DNA of 44,407 nucleotides from Muribaculaceae bacterium (GCA_022510405.1 JAFLTP010000021.1:1-44407); one strand, 5' to 3'. Shown: positions 1 through 9,378, counted from the stretch's first letter. Notes: generated by a model not told the origin, from the letters alone. Program-made: numbers and translations.

Positions 1-1
1 C

Positions 2-691
2 ATAAATCATAGTAAACTTAAAAAACGTATCACCATGATGTACAAATCAAAAAGTAGTGCAGGGAGTAAGCTGAAAGCCCTCGCACTTGTGCCAGTGGTC
101 GCATTGGCACTGGGAGTGACCAACATGCCTTCCGTAAAGGCTGCAGTATCAACTATAAGCAATAGCAAAGTATCGCTCGACAAAAGTAGTGAAAAAACTG
201 CAGTGTCAGGTAATTTTAAGATTGCTTCTTTGAACAACAGCGGAATAGAAACCACTGTTGTCGTCACAGGAGAAGATTTAGGAAGCTCTTTATCAGTTTC
301 CGATGTAACCTTTATCAATAAAGAAAACCACTATTCTGCAAAGTCATTAAATACAACTATGACAAATGGGCAAGCCACAATTACTGCTGTCTTCCCGTTC
401 TCTGATAAATATGAAAATGCGAGTATTGCTCTTAATATCAATGGACAGGTAGTAAAACTTAATTTAGATGATTTTCGCAGAAATTCACAAACTAATTCAA
501 TATCAATTTCTCCTTCAAACGGCATCGTGATATCTCAAGGGAATGCAGTTATGTCTACGGTAGGAAGTACGGAGATATATCTCGATGGGAAGAAAATCAA
601 CGAACAAGATCTGAAGGCATTGAATCCTGAAACCATCGCTTCAATGTCTATAGACAAGCAAAACAATACAATCAAAATAACAAGCAAATAA
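2..691 (+). CDS. M56/BlaR1-family sensor metallopeptidase, C-terminal part (5' end outside window)
   Basis: The frame is open to the left edge, and codons before the first ATG (35) read INHSKLKKRIT, so this is the tail of a longer protein rather than a gene starting at 35. The stretch LKKRITMMYKSKSS followed by a hydrophobic segment (LKALALVPVVALALG) is the typical junction after the M56 peptidase domain of Bacteroidales BlaR1-like proteins. The last 40 residues (YLDGKKINEQDLKALNPETI, then ITSK) resemble the TonB-plug-like 'VDGK...L..INP..I..I' tail common on these proteins. The family normally pairs with a BlaI/MecI repressor, expected upstream but not visible. The catalytic domain is outside the window, so activity cannot be judged. 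The assignment rests on recalled family features, not a search. Confidence 0.7.
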   Translation: MNHSKLKKRITMMYKSKSSAGSKLKALALVPVVALALGVTNMPSVKAAVSTISNSKVSLDKSSEKTAVSGNFKIASLNNSGIETTVVVTGEDLGSSLSVSDVTFINKENHYSAKSLNTTMTNGQATITAVFPFSDKYENASIALNINGQVVKLNLDDFRRNSQTNSISISPSNGIVISQGNAVMSTVGSTEIYLDGKKINEQDLKALNPETIASMSIDKQNNTIKITSK

Positions 692-700
692 ACAGCTTTT

Positions 701-717
701 CCTATTTATAAATAGGA
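701..717. repeat. perfect palindrome just after the M56-family gene
   Basis: CCTATTTATAAATAGG (701-716) is its own reverse complement and lies 10 nt after the stop codon. It could act as a small 3' hairpin or a protein-binding site. There is no T-run after it. Confidence 0.5.
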
Positions 718-735
718 GTTAGTAAAAATGATGTG

Positions 736-768
736 AACCCTATAAGTTAAACAAAAACTTATAGGGTT
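736..768. terminator. 13-bp hairpin, probable transcription terminator
   Basis: AACCCTATAAGTT (736-748) and AACTTATAGGGTT (756-768) are perfect inverted copies around a 7-nt loop. It follows the M56-family gene and precedes the next gene. The T tract after it on the plus strand is weak (TTTACG), so termination efficiency is uncertain. Confidence 0.55.
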
Positions 769-869
769 TACGTCACGTTACATATACAGGACATTTTAAA
801 CAAGGTGAAGATCTAAAACTCTAAAAACTATAAGTGAAAGAAATTTGTTAATATATAAAAGTTAATATT

Positions 870-1328
870 ATGGAAGATAATCGACTTGCTAAGAAAAAAA
901 GAAAAAATATTATTGCGGCAATAGCCATTTCCACTATTGTGGTATTGTTATTCCTATTCATTTTCTCTTTGTACCATCTTCCGGAAAGAGACCCGGTGGA
1001 AACCCCGGAACTTGCTGTAAATGCAAATGTAGATCAAACACCCCTGGCTGATTTTGAAGAAACAAACGACATTATGTCAGCTTCACAGGAAAAAGTGTCA
1101 GAAATGCTTGGTGATCTCGAAATGCAATACGAGAATGCAAAACTCAACAGCGAGCCTTACGCCGCTCAACAGGCAGGGATGCGTCTTGCAGTGGCTTATT
1201 GGAAGGCAGGACAAAAACAACAAGCTATAGATTTTGTTAACTCATTGATACAAAATTATAGCTACGACAATACTTTCGTAGGTAAATGTGAGGACTTGTT
1301 AAAACTGTTTGATTCCCCAAAGAATTGA
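870..1328 (+). CDS. small single-pass membrane protein with TPR-like C-terminus, function unknown
   Basis: This 152-residue protein has a basic N-terminus (KKKRKN), one membrane helix (about residues 13-35), a linker rich in P, E and D, and a helical C-terminal half (about 75-150). The segment AAQQAGMRLAVAYWKAGQKQQAIDFVNSL suits a TPR-like hairpin. The topology suggests a cytoplasmic N-terminus and a periplasmic helical domain. It is separated from the M56-family gene by a strong hairpin and is convergent with the helicase gene, ending 17 nt from it, so it is probably a single-gene unit. I do not recognise a named family. A YfgM-like or general TPR scaffold role is only a guess. Confidence 0.6.
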   Translation: MEDNRLAKKKRKNIIAAIAISTIVVLLFLFIFSLYHLPERDPVETPELAVNANVDQTPLADFEETNDIMSASQEKVSEMLGDLEMQYENAKLNSEPYAAQQAGMRLAVAYWKAGQKQQAIDFVNSLIQNYSYDNTFVGKCEDLLKLFDSPKN

Positions 1329-1345
1329 AGTTTTAGGCACGTGGA

Positions 1346-3274
1346 TCAAAGGGATTGAACATATTGATAAAGATCCCTGTAAAATTTGTTGTGCGATAGG
1401 GTAGAGGAATTGCCGATTATCAGTAGTTTCATTTTGGCTCGTGTCATAGCGACGTTCATTCTTCTAAGGTCACGCAAAAAGCCGATTTGGCCGGAAGAGT
1501 TACTTCTAACCATTGAAACAAGAATTATATCTCGTTCCTGACCTTGAAATCCGTCAACAGTGTTTACCGAGATTAATTTTCGTATAGGTCGGAAAAATGA
1601 TGTGTTTCTTATTAATTTCCTTAGGAGAATGGTCTGCGTTCTATAAGGAGAAATGATGCCAATATCCAGATTCTCTTCAAGTATTCTCGATATCCCGATT
1701 TTTTCAATATATTTTTGAAGGGTCATTATAGCCACCAAAGCTTCATCCTTATTGACTTTGCCAAAATTTCCGGTTATTGTTTCAGCGAAAGAATCTTCCG
1801 GTTCTATTTCTAAATTGTCCCATTCTTCTTTTTCTACAAGATTGGTTGTATCGATCCATTCTATTGGAGTGTCATAATCCAAAATCCCTCGGTATTGTAC
1901 TTCGGGGGACGCAGTCATTTTTCCTCCATAAAACCAGTCGTTCGGGAATTTCATTATGTCTTGATGCATTCGATATTGAGCAGTGAGCAATTTCACTGCT
2001 TCAGGGTGATTTTCCACAATTCTTTCCATCAGCGATTTCCCTAATCCTTCTTTCATCGCTTCAAATGATTTTATGGTGGGTGGCAACTGACAATGGTCAC
2101 CGGCCAAAATCACTCTTCCGGCTCTTCTCATAGGTATCCAGGTGGCGGCCTCAAGAGCCTGGGCTGCTTCATCTATGAAAAGAGTGGTGAAATTCATTCC
2201 CGAAAGAAGCCTGCTTGAACTTCCCACCAATGTCGAGGCAATCACATGGGCACCACTGAAAAGATCATTATTAATCCTTATTTCAAGTTCAGTGGCACGA
2301 CTCTTAAGCCTATCCATTTTTTGATGCCACGAATCAGTGCGGCTCCTATCTTTATGGAGTTGTCTTATGGCCTTTCTTATTCCCCATAAATCTGAATAGG
2401 CCGGGTGACTTTCAAACCTCCTTTCATATGTGAAAGAAAGCATTTTATCATTCACTCTTGAAGGATTTCCTATCCTTAATACATTTAACCCTCGGTCAAC
2501 CAATTTTTCTGAAATCCAATCCACACCCATATTACTTTGGGCGCATACCAAAACCTGTGGTTCCCGTCTCAAAGTTTCGTAGATGGCTTCAACCAGAGTG
2601 GTGGTTTTTCCTGTGCCCGGAGGACCATGCACTATCGCAACATCTTTAGCACATAGCACATTATTGACCGCTACTTCTTGATCCCTGTTCAAGTAAGGAA
2701 ATCTCATAAGTGGAAGGGAATATTTTCCGAATTCTTTTTTTGAATATATCGAGTCACGCAGTTCTCCAAGTCTTCCTTTGGCATTTATTGTATAATCCAA
2801 GGCCTCAAGCATAGCCTTATAGGTTGTCTCATCGAAGGATAACATCACTCCCGAATTCAAAACCGTAGAAAAAGAAGTTACGTCTGCGTTTTCAGGAATG
2901 CTGACAACCATACGATTACCATCCACGTAACTCACTTCTCCGGCAAAATGGGTCTTGATATTTGAATTAAATCCGGAGGGTATCGAAAAGAACATCACAG
3001 GTTTTCCATATTCGAAATTATGGTCTTCCTCTTCAGAGTCGGGAGGTCTATGGATTTCTACAACCCTTTGATTTAAAGAATTATAGAAAATTCTGTCCAC
3101 CGAGATATCTGTCCATGCATTCCCTCTTGCTTTTAATCTTTCAATTCCCTGTAGTTCCTTTATTTTTGTGAATGAGGTTTTCTCTTCTTCATATTCTATT
3201 TGAAGAAGCCTCTTCAGTTCTTGTAGAGATTTTATAGAGGGATTCAAATTTTTATTTTGTGGTCTGAGTGGCAC
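1346..3274 (-). CDS. SF1 (UPF1/IGHMBP2-like) DNA/RNA helicase
   Basis: This is a 642-residue superfamily 1 helicase of the DNA2/NAM7/UPF1 type. Visible motifs are a Q-like region (FPYLNRDQEVAV, about 194-203), Walker A GPPGTGKT (217-224), Walker B/motif II IDEAA (about 367-371), motif III AGDHCQLPPT (391-400), motif V VDGFQGQERDIILVSMVRS, and motif VI RRMNVAMTRAK near the C-terminus. The N-terminal ~180 residues resemble the accessory beta-barrel region of IGHMBP2-like bacterial helicases. It should unwind nucleic acid 5' to 3' using ATP; the substrate is unknown. Its start overlaps the end of the upstream transporter gene by 23 nt, so the two are probably co-transcribed. All core motifs are present. 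Confidence 0.9.
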   Translation of the reverse strand: MPLRPQNKNLNPSIKSLQELKRLLQIEYEEEKTSFTKIKELQGIERLKARGNAWTDISVDRIFYNSLNQRVVEIHRPPDSEEEDHNFEYGKPVMFFSIPSGFNSNIKTHFAGEVSYVDGNRMVVSIPENADVTSFSTVLNSGVMLSFDETTYKAMLEALDYTINAKGRLGELRDSIYSKKEFGKYSLPLMRFPYLNRDQEVAVNNVLCAKDVAIVHGPPGTGKTTTLVEAIYETLRREPQVLVCAQSNMGVDWISEKLVDRGLNVLRIGNPSRVNDKMLSFTYERRFESHPAYSDLWGIRKAIRQLHKDRSRTDSWHQKMDRLKSRATELEIRINNDLFSGAHVIASTLVGSSSRLLSGMNFTTLFIDEAAQALEAATWIPMRRAGRVILAGDHCQLPPTIKSFEAMKEGLGKSLMERIVENHPEAVKLLTAQYRMHQDIMKFPNDWFYGGKMTASPEVQYRGILDYDTPIEWIDTTNLVEKEEWDNLEIEPEDSFAETITGNFGKVNKDEALVAIMTLQKYIEKIGISRILEENLDIGIISPYRTQTILLRKLIRNTSFFRPIRKLISVNTVDGFQGQERDIILVSMVRSNSSGQIGFLRDLRRMNVAMTRAKMKLLIIGNSSTLSHNKFYRDLYQYVQSL

Positions 3275-4250
3275 CCGATGTCGCGGTTACAGCTGTTGCG
3301 GTTATAGGGGTATCACCTTGTGCTGAGTCAAGTTTTTTACGATGTTTCTTACCGATATTGGTGAGTACCATTCCGGCAACAATTATTCCCATGGCGATTA
3401 CCTGGAGCCATCTCAAATGTGCAAGACCCATCAACACTGCCGATATGGTTGCAAAAACAGGTAAAAGATACTGATAAATTGAAACCAATTCCGAACCGAT
3501 GTATTTTATCGCAGGTTCCACCAAGAAATAAGCTATGAAAGTGACACAGAACAGAATGAAGGCTATCTCTATCCATGGCACAGCCTTTGTTGTATGTAAT
3601 ATCGGTTCATGGGTTGCAAAAGGTATCAAGGCACATGCCGGTATGGCAGAAAAAAGGAACACCCATCTCAACATGGTTATCGGTTTATAAGTCTTTGTGG
3701 GTCCCACAACAATCACAAGATAGAAAGCATAACAGATTGTTGATACAATGGCAAGGATATCACCGATAATGTTACCTCTGGCTGTATGTTCATGCATATC
3801 GGAATGATGACTCACTCCTCCTAAAATTACAATGGCTGCTCCAATGAAACTCACCACCACTCCTAAATATTCTATCCAATAGGGTCTTTGCTTAAGGAAG
3901 ATTACATTGATGAGTATCACAAATACGGGTGGCAAAGTCATTATAATTGATATGTCGATAGGATTACCATATTTGAGCGACAGTATGAAAAGAAAAATGA
4001 AAAGAAAAAGTCCGATGGCGCCTCCCAATATAAGTTTAATCCAATCACCTTTTAAAATTTTGGATGTCTTTACAAACAGTGAAGCAATCCACATACAAAT
4101 GGCACCACCTATAAGTCTTACAATAATGATGCCATAGGCGGTCATCCATTCCGGAATAAGAGCCTTGGTTACAGACACATTGACACCCCAAAATATCACC
4201 GCTATCAATATACAGAGGTTGCCTATAAAAAATCCTTTTTTCATGGTCAT
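3252..4250 (-). CDS. DMT/EamA-family transporter
   Basis: This is a ten-helix drug/metabolite transporter made of two EamA repeats. The first begins [24 protein letters not shown], with the typical small-residue and W/N pattern; the second lies in the C-terminal half ([18 protein letters not shown], then [20 protein letters not shown]). It probably exports a small metabolite or amino acid, and the substrate cannot be read from sequence. The C-terminus is a T/A-rich cytoplasmic tail. I place the start at the ATG at 4250 (4244 also fits, reading MKKGFF). An upstream ATG at 4298 would add 16 residues unlike the family, and a -7-like TAATTTTA box (complement of 4263-4270) would fall inside it. 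The helicase gene follows with an overlap. Confidence 0.85.
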   Translation of the reverse strand: MTMKKGFFIGNLCILIAVIFWGVNVSVTKALIPEWMTAYGIIIVRLIGGAICMWIASLFVKTSKILKGDWIKLILGGAIGLFLFIFLFILSLKYGNPIDISIIMTLPPVFVILINVIFLKQRPYWIEYLGVVVSFIGAAIVILGGVSHHSDMHEHTARGNIIGDILAIVSTICYAFYLVIVVGPTKTYKPITMLRWVFLFSAIPACALIPFATHEPILHTTKAVPWIEIAFILFCVTFIAYFLVEPAIKYIGSELVSIYQYLLPVFATISAVLMGLAHLRWLQVIAMGIIVAGMVLTNIGKKHRKKLDSAQGDTPITATAVTATSGATQTTK

Positions 4251-4383
4251 GTTTTTACAGTGTAAAATTAAAGAAAAATTAGAAACCACGATAAACATTA
4301 GTGGGGAAGGATTTTCGCCAATATTGAACCACCTCCAATTTGATTTGTTGAAATTGTATAATATGAATTATATTATAGAGGCT

Positions 4384-5571
4384 ATGAAAAAAGGTTTTGG
4401 GAATATAGGAATCACTTTAGTTTGTGCTATGTCATTGTGTGCGTGTTCGGCAAAAGGAAATGAAACGTCACAGGCTCAAATGGATTCTATTCAGAATGAA
4501 ACAAATTATAATTTAAACAATATAAATATGGAAAGTAAAGATATGAAAACCATATACCTCGCAGGAGGTTGTTTCTGGGGTACTGAGCATTTTTTTAGTT
4601 TAGTGCATGGTGTGGTAGAATCTGAAGTCGGTTATGCAAACAGTAATGTTCCGGATCCTTCATATAGGGAGGTTTGTACGGGCAGAACCGGAGCAGCCGA
4701 GACAGTCAAGGTTGTTTACAATCCTAATGAAGTGTCTTTGCCATTTCTGCTAAATCTTTACTATAAGACGATTGATCCGACCTCTTTAAACAAACAGGGG
4801 AATGATCGTGGCACCCAATACCGCACAGGTATCTATTACACTGATCCTTCAGAACGACCAATTATAGAAAGAAGCCTTGAAACATTGCAAAAAAATTATA
4901 GCAAACCATTGGCAATAGAAGTTGGACCATTGGAAAATTTCTATCCGGCAGAAGATTATCATCAGGATTATCTTGACAAGAATCCGGGCGGTTATTGTCA
5001 TATCAATCCGGGTCTGTTCCGACTTGCAAGAGAAGTGAGAGACACTACTTTATTGGATCAAAAGGCTCGGGAATCAGTAGCTACTGCTAATAATGCTGGA
5101 AGCTTGGAAAGAACTTATACCAAACCTTCAGATAAGGAACTTAGGAATAAGCTCTCCGCACTTCAATATGAGGTGACTCAAAACGCAGCTACCGAGCGTC
5201 CATATGCAAATGAATATAACAAGGAATTCCGGCCCGGTATTTATGTAGACATTGTGACAGGGGAACCTTTGTTCCTTTCCACAGATAAATTTGAAAGCGG
5301 ATGTGGATGGCCGGCTTTCTCAAAGCCTATCACGGCTGACGTCGTGAAGGGTTACGTGGATAACAGTCATGGCATGAACCGTATTGAGGTTAGAAGCAAA
5401 AGCGGAGATTCTCATTTGGGACATGTTTTCAATGACGGACCGGCTGAAACGGGAGGTCTAAGGTATTGCATCAACAGTGCCTCACTTAAATTCATACCGC
5501 TTGCCGATATGCAGAAAGAAGGATATGGTGACCTCATACCTTTGGTAAAGGCCAACGAACCTAAAAAATAA
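4384..5571 (+). CDS. msrAB: lipoprotein bifunctional peptide-methionine sulfoxide reductase MsrA-MsrB
   Basis: This is a 395-residue MsrA-MsrB fusion that reduces both S- and R-methionine sulfoxide in proteins. A signal peptide ends in a lipobox (LCAC, modified Cys about 21), so it should be a periplasm-facing lipoprotein. MsrA carries the catalytic GCFWGTE (Cys63) and YHQDYL. MsrB carries [19 protein letters not shown] and the catalytic RYCINSASL. The usual zinc-site CxxC of many MsrB proteins is absent (the region reads [10 protein letters not shown]), which is normal for the non-zinc form. I start at 4384 because it begins the signal peptide; an in-frame ATG at 4363 adds seven residues, and the frame stays open further upstream without homology. 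A hairpin follows the stop. Confidence 0.92.
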   Translation: MKKGFGNIGITLVCAMSLCACSAKGNETSQAQMDSIQNETNYNLNNINMESKDMKTIYLAGGCFWGTEHFFSLVHGVVESEVGYANSNVPDPSYREVCTGRTGAAETVKVVYNPNEVSLPFLLNLYYKTIDPTSLNKQGNDRGTQYRTGIYYTDPSERPIIERSLETLQKNYSKPLAIEVGPLENFYPAEDYHQDYLDKNPGGYCHINPGLFRLAREVRDTTLLDQKARESVATANNAGSLERTYTKPSDKELRNKLSALQYEVTQNAATERPYANEYNKEFRPGIYVDIVTGEPLFLSTDKFESGCGWPAFSKPITADVVKGYVDNSHGMNRIEVRSKSGDSHLGHVFNDGPAETGGLRYCINSASLKFIPLADMQKEGYGDLIPLVKANEPKK

Positions 5572-5592
5572 TCATACAGATTATTGAAAATG

Positions 5593-5623
5593 ATATGGAC
5601 ATCTTATAAGGTGTCCATATTTT
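5593..5623 (+). terminator. rho-independent terminator after msrAB
   Basis: The arms 5593-5604 and 5609-5620 pair (ATATGGACAT against GTGTCCATAT, with one GU pair) and are followed by TTT. It separates msrAB from the ndh promoter immediately downstream. Confidence 0.6.
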
Positions 5624-5626
5624 GGG

Positions 5627-5634
5627 TAGTTTTG
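5627..5634 (+). promoter_or_regulatory. Bacteroidota -7 box (TAGTTTTG) for ndh
   Basis: This matches TAnnTTTG exactly and lies 22 nt before the ndh ATG. No good TTTG -33 box is seen at the expected distance. Confidence 0.5.
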
Positions 5635-5655
5635 CAAAATAAAAAAATTAGTTCT

Positions 5656-6918
5656 ATGGAGCGGATTGTTGTGATTGGCGGAGGCTTCGCCGGAATAAAT
5701 TTCATTTCCAAGATTGATACTTCAAAATATGAAGTTAAGTTGATAGACAGGAACAATTTCCATTGTTTCCCACCTTTGTTCTATCAAATAGCATCTTCAG
5801 GTTTGGACTCCTCCAATATATGTTTCCCTTTACGCAGGGAGTTGCAGAAACGTAGAAATATCACATATCATATGGGCCACGTAAAGGCAATAGACGTTGA
5901 TGCAAAAACTGTCACCACAAGTTATGAAACAATAGAATATGACAAATTGGTGATTGCCGCGGGTACTACCAATAACTTTTTCGGTATTGATGGACTTGAC
6001 AAAAAGGTTTTTGGAATTAAAACAGTAGCCGAAGCTTCATATACCCGAGATGAAATTCTCGACCGTTTGGAACGAGGTGCTATATGTAAAGATCCTAAAA
6101 GACGTAAGGAGCTGCTTAGTTTCTTGGTAGTGGGTGGTGGACCTTCAGGGGTGGAGATTGCCGGAGCGCTCGGTGAGATGAAGAAATATATCTTGAAAAG
6201 AGAATATCCTGAACTGAGTCCCGATGATGTCAACATCACTCTTGTGGAAGGAAGCGACAGGGTTCTCGGAGCCATGGATCCAAGATGTTCTGCCAAAGCC
6301 TTGGAGTATCTTAAAAGTCTCATGGTGAATGTAAGGCTTGGGGAAGTTATGAAAGGATATGACGATAAGATGGTAGAGTTTTCCGATGGTCATAAAGAAT
6401 ATTGGGAAACTATGATTTGGACAGCCGGTATCAAAGGCGAACCGCTTCCGGGCTTCCCCGAAAAGTTCACTTTGAGAAACGGCAGAATAAGAGTGGACGA
6501 ATATAATAGGGTGATTGGTCTGCCAAATGTATTCGCTTTAGGCGATATAGCATGCTGTCAATCTGAAAAATATCCTAACGGTCTTCCACAACTCGCCCAA
6601 CCAGCAATTCAGGGAGCCCGTTGTTTGGCAAGAAATCTTAACCACGGTGAGTTCAAAGAAAAATTTGAATACTACGATAAAGGTTCCATGGCTACTGTGG
6701 GTAAACACAGAGCGGTTTTGCAGGTTGGTAAATTTGTGATGGGAGGATACATCGCATGGTTGGGATGGATGTTCATTCATCTGGTTTCAATATTGGGTAT
6801 GCGCAACAAAGTGAACGTGCTACTTAACTGGACATGGAATTATATCACCTACAGCACTTCTCTAAGATTGCTTTTACGACCAAAAGAGTATCCTATCCGA
6901 CGTCACTGGGGGGATTGA
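5656..6918 (+). CDS. ndh: type II NADH dehydrogenase (NDH-2)
   Basis: This 420-residue FAD enzyme should pass electrons from NADH to quinone at the inner face of the membrane without pumping ions. The FAD dinucleotide fold begins at the start (VVIGGGFAGINF); the NAD fold follows mid-protein (FLVVGGGPSGVEIAG). The FAD-contacting VFALGDIA and QLAQPAIQGA come later. The C-terminal hydrophobic stretch GGYIAWLGWMFIHLVSILGMRNK is the usual NDH-2 membrane-anchoring region, which argues against a soluble thioredoxin- or sulfide-reductase-like enzyme. The ATG at 5656 starts right before the FAD fold and sits 22 nt after a TAGTTTTG box; the open frame further upstream crosses the msrAB terminator, so it is not coding. 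Confidence 0.92.
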   Translation: MERIVVIGGGFAGINFISKIDTSKYEVKLIDRNNFHCFPPLFYQIASSGLDSSNICFPLRRELQKRRNITYHMGHVKAIDVDAKTVTTSYETIEYDKLVIAAGTTNNFFGIDGLDKKVFGIKTVAEASYTRDEILDRLERGAICKDPKRRKELLSFLVVGGGPSGVEIAGALGEMKKYILKREYPELSPDDVNITLVEGSDRVLGAMDPRCSAKALEYLKSLMVNVRLGEVMKGYDDKMVEFSDGHKEYWETMIWTAGIKGEPLPGFPEKFTLRNGRIRVDEYNRVIGLPNVFALGDIACCQSEKYPNGLPQLAQPAIQGARCLARNLNHGEFKEKFEYYDKGSMATVGKHRAVLQVGKFVMGGYIAWLGWMFIHLVSILGMRNKVNVLLNWTWNYITYSTSLRLLLRPKEYPIRRHWGD

Positions 6919-6999
6919 AGGTTTTTATCTGAGTTTGAAAAATTTAGAAAAGAGAGGGTCCCTAAATGTAAAAAATCCACTATAAAATTTTACACAAAC

Positions 7000-7719
7000 A
7001 TGTCTGAGATACTTATCACCATATGTGCCAGAGGTGGTTCTAAAGGGATACCCGGTAAAAATATAAAAATGATTGCAGGAAAACCCTTGATGGCCTATAC
7101 AGTTGAAGTGGCAAAAAAATTTATTAGAAGAAGGAATGCTGAAATAATACTTTCAACAGATAGTGAAGCCATTAAAAATATGGGTAAAGAATTGGGAATA
7201 TATACAGAGTATTCTCGTCCCTCCTGCCTCGCAAACGACACCGCCGGAAAACCGGATGCCATAAAAGACGCAATGCTATGGTATGAGACTAAAACGGGGA
7301 AAAAGATTGAATTTGTAATAGATCTTGATATCACATCTCCGATTCGGACTGTAGACGATATTCAGGCATGTCTCGATCTTGTGGAAGGGGATGATAAGGT
7401 ATTGACTTCTTTTTCCGTAAGTCCCTGTGCTCGAAATCCATATTTTAATATGGTGGAAGAGACACCGGATGGTTACTGCAAAGTTGTTTTGGGAGGAAAA
7501 TATACTACCCGTCAAGCTGCTCCAAAAGTTTATGATATGAACGCTTCAATCTACGTCTATCGTAGAGAGGCGTTGGATATTGAATTTCCACGAGCTGTGA
7601 CTCCCAAATCTAAATGTTACGTAATGCAACATATATGTTTTGACTTGGACGAACCTTTGGATTTTGAGTATATGGAATTCTTATTGACCCACGATAAACT
7701 TAAAAATATAATGGGATGA
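7000..7719 (+). CDS. CMP-nonulosonic acid (sialic/legionaminic-type) cytidylyltransferase
   Basis: This 239-residue protein belongs to the acylneuraminate cytidylyltransferase family, which activates a nine-carbon acidic sugar with CTP to give a CMP-sugar. The N-terminal nucleotide-binding loop ARGGSKGIPGKNI is diagnostic. LSTDSEAI, a DLDITSPIRT metal/substrate region, and a YDMNASIYVY strand follow in the family order. It is the first gene of a three-gene unit (overlap with the next gene 4 nt, ATGA). The substrate (Neu5Ac, legionaminate, pseudaminate or another) cannot be fixed from sequence. A LegB-like dehydratase at 16.4-17.3 kb makes legionaminate plausible (a LegF/PtmB role). No NeuB/LegI synthase is present in the window. 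Confidence 0.85.
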   Translation: MSEILITICARGGSKGIPGKNIKMIAGKPLMAYTVEVAKKFIRRRNAEIILSTDSEAIKNMGKELGIYTEYSRPSCLANDTAGKPDAIKDAMLWYETKTGKKIEFVIDLDITSPIRTVDDIQACLDLVEGDDKVLTSFSVSPCARNPYFNMVEETPDGYCKVVLGGKYTTRQAAPKVYDMNASIYVYRREALDIEFPRAVTPKSKCYVMQHICFDLDEPLDFEYMEFLLTHDKLKNIMG

Positions 7720-8645
7720 AGGTTCTTATTATAGGTCTCGGGTCTATCGCCCGTAAACATATCACTGCTATCCGGGAAATAGATCCAAATGTTAAAATAG
7801 ATGCCTTGCGTTCTTCAAGAGACGCAACTCCGGAAGAGGGAATAAGAAATATTTATAATATTGATTCTAAGGATAGCTATGACTTTATCATTATTTCTAA
7901 TCCCACATCATTGCATGCTGAAACAATTGAAAAGGTCATCAAATTAAAAACCCCTCTTTTTATTGAAAAACCCCTGTTTGAAAACATTTCTTATGATGCT
8001 TTAATTGAGGAGATAAATAAAAATAATATAATAACTTATGTAGCTTGTAATCTAAGATTCTTGGGTTGTATCGCATTTCTCCATGAATATATTCATTCTG
8101 CTTCTGATATTAGAATTAATGAAGTGAACGTTTATTGTGGCTCTTACCTTCCTGACTGGAGATCGGGTGTTGATTACAGAAAGGTTTATAGCTCAATACC
8201 GGAACAAGGAGGTGGAGTGCATCTCGATCTTATCCATGAATTGGATTATATATGTTGGTTGTTCGGATTTCCAAATGAAAGTTTTGGCATTTTTAGGAAT
8301 GTGTCTTCCTTGAAAATAAGATCTTATGATTATGCCAATTATTGTCTTCTTTATCCCGACTTCTCAGTTTCCTTGGTTTTAAACTATTATAGAACAGATT
8401 ACAAGAGAACTATAGAAATAGTCTTTAATGACACTACCTGGACTGTGGATTTAAAAGCTAATAAAATTATAGACTCTAAAGGAAAAGTAGTATTCGAAGG
8501 GGAAGACGATTTTCTTACCACTTATAAGAAACAGCTGGAATATTTCATAACTATAATAAATGAAAATAAAAAAGCGGAAAATGATATAAATACCGCCTAC
8601 CACACTTTAAAAATTGCTTTGCAAAATGAAAGATCTAAAAGATAA
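7716..8645 (+). CDS. Gfo/Idh/MocA-family oxidoreductase
   Basis: This 309-residue NAD(P)-dependent sugar oxidoreductase has a Rossmann fold from residue 1 (MKVLIIGLGSIARKHI), the family motif EKP in FIEKPLF (about 88-94), and the catalytic-domain signature GGGVHLDLIHELDYICWLFG. It overlaps the cytidylyltransferase by 4 nt and the next SDR by 20 nt, so the three are translated as one unit. This trio (CMP-sugar synthetase, Gfo/Idh, SDR) recalls the ptmF-ptmB-ptmA neighbourhood of Campylobacter flagellin glycosylation loci, where such proteins serve a legionaminic-type pathway; that is recalled context, not a computed match. The exact reaction is unknown. Local base composition is AT-rich compared with flanking housekeeping genes. 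Confidence 0.82.
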   Translation: MKVLIIGLGSIARKHITAIREIDPNVKIDALRSSRDATPEEGIRNIYNIDSKDSYDFIIISNPTSLHAETIEKVIKLKTPLFIEKPLFENISYDALIEEINKNNIITYVACNLRFLGCIAFLHEYIHSASDIRINEVNVYCGSYLPDWRSGVDYRKVYSSIPEQGGGVHLDLIHELDYICWLFGFPNESFGIFRNVSSLKIRSYDYANYCLLYPDFSVSLVLNYYRTDYKRTIEIVFNDTTWTVDLKANKIIDSKGKVVFEGEDDFLTTYKKQLEYFITIINENKKAENDINTAYHTLKIALQNERSKR

Positions 8646-9378
8646 AGTGATTATAGTGACCGGAGCAAACGGTCTTATAGGTCATGAAATTTGTCGGGAA
8701 TTAGTAGAACATGAGGCTAAAGTTATTTATGCTGACATTCAAAGAGAAACTGAATATAATTCAGACGGTTCCTCGTCATTCCATCTTGATCTGACTTCCA
8801 ACGATTCTATAAATGAACTTGTTGAATTCACTTTGAACAATTATGGTAGAATAGATGGTCTTATAAACGCGGCATATCCTCACACTAAAGATTGGGGAAA
8901 ATATAAATTCGAAGACACTCCTTTTCGTCATTGGAAAGAAAACGTTGATATCCAGCTTAACTCAGTATTTTACCTTAATCAACAAGTCTCCAAAGTTATG
9001 GAGAAACAAAAGATGGGGTCGATTGTAAACTTTGGGTCGATATATGGGATTGTAGGCAATGATTTTACTATATATGAAGATTATGGTGGAACCTCACCTG
9101 CAGAATATTGTGCCATTAAAGGAGGTATAATAAACTTTACCCGCTATTTGGCATCATATTTAGGGAAATACAATATAAGAGTCAATTGTGTATGTCCGGG
9201 TGGCATCTGGGATCACCAAAGAGAAGAATTTGTAAAAAATTATAATCATCGGTGTCCTATGAAAAGAATGGGTAACCCCGACGACATAGCTCCCCTTTGT
9301 CTTTTCTTGGTTTCTGACGGAGCAAAATATATAACCGGTCAAATCATTGCAGCCGACGGAGGCTGGACTGCAATATGA
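8626..9378 (+). CDS. short-chain dehydrogenase/reductase of the nonulosonate cassette
   Basis: This 250-residue classical SDR has the cofactor loop TGANGLIGHEI (about residues 12-22), the NAA motif (LINAAYP), a catalytic Ser/Tyr/Lys set (NFGSIYG, then YCAIK), and a C-terminal IAADGGWTAI typical of the family. I start at the ATG at 8626 (MKDLKDKVIIVTGA); an ATG at 8614 adds only four residues. It overlaps the Gfo/Idh gene by 20 nt and is the last gene of the cassette; the antiporter gene is convergent. It resembles PtmA-like SDRs in gene context, but the substrate is not known. Confidence 0.82.
   Translation: MKDLKDKVIIVTGANGLIGHEICRELVEHEAKVIYADIQRETEYNSDGSSSFHLDLTSNDSINELVEFTLNNYGRIDGLINAAYPHTKDWGKYKFEDTPFRHWKENVDIQLNSVFYLNQQVSKVMEKQKMGSIVNFGSIYGIVGNDFTIYEDYGGTSPAEYCAIKGGIINFTRYLASYLGKYNIRVNCVCPGGIWDHQREEFVKNYNHRCPMKRMGNPDDIAPLCLFLVSDGAKYITGQIIAADGGWTAI

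Noticed and set aside
4165..4383. Upstream extension of the MsrAB reading frame
   Set aside because: It overlaps the start and promoter area of the divergent transporter gene and precedes a clear lipoprotein signal peptide; the added residues resemble no Msr sequence.
5584..5655. Upstream extension of the NDH-2 reading frame
   Set aside because: It runs through the msrAB terminator hairpin and the TAGTTTTG box, and the FAD fold begins right after the ATG at 5656.
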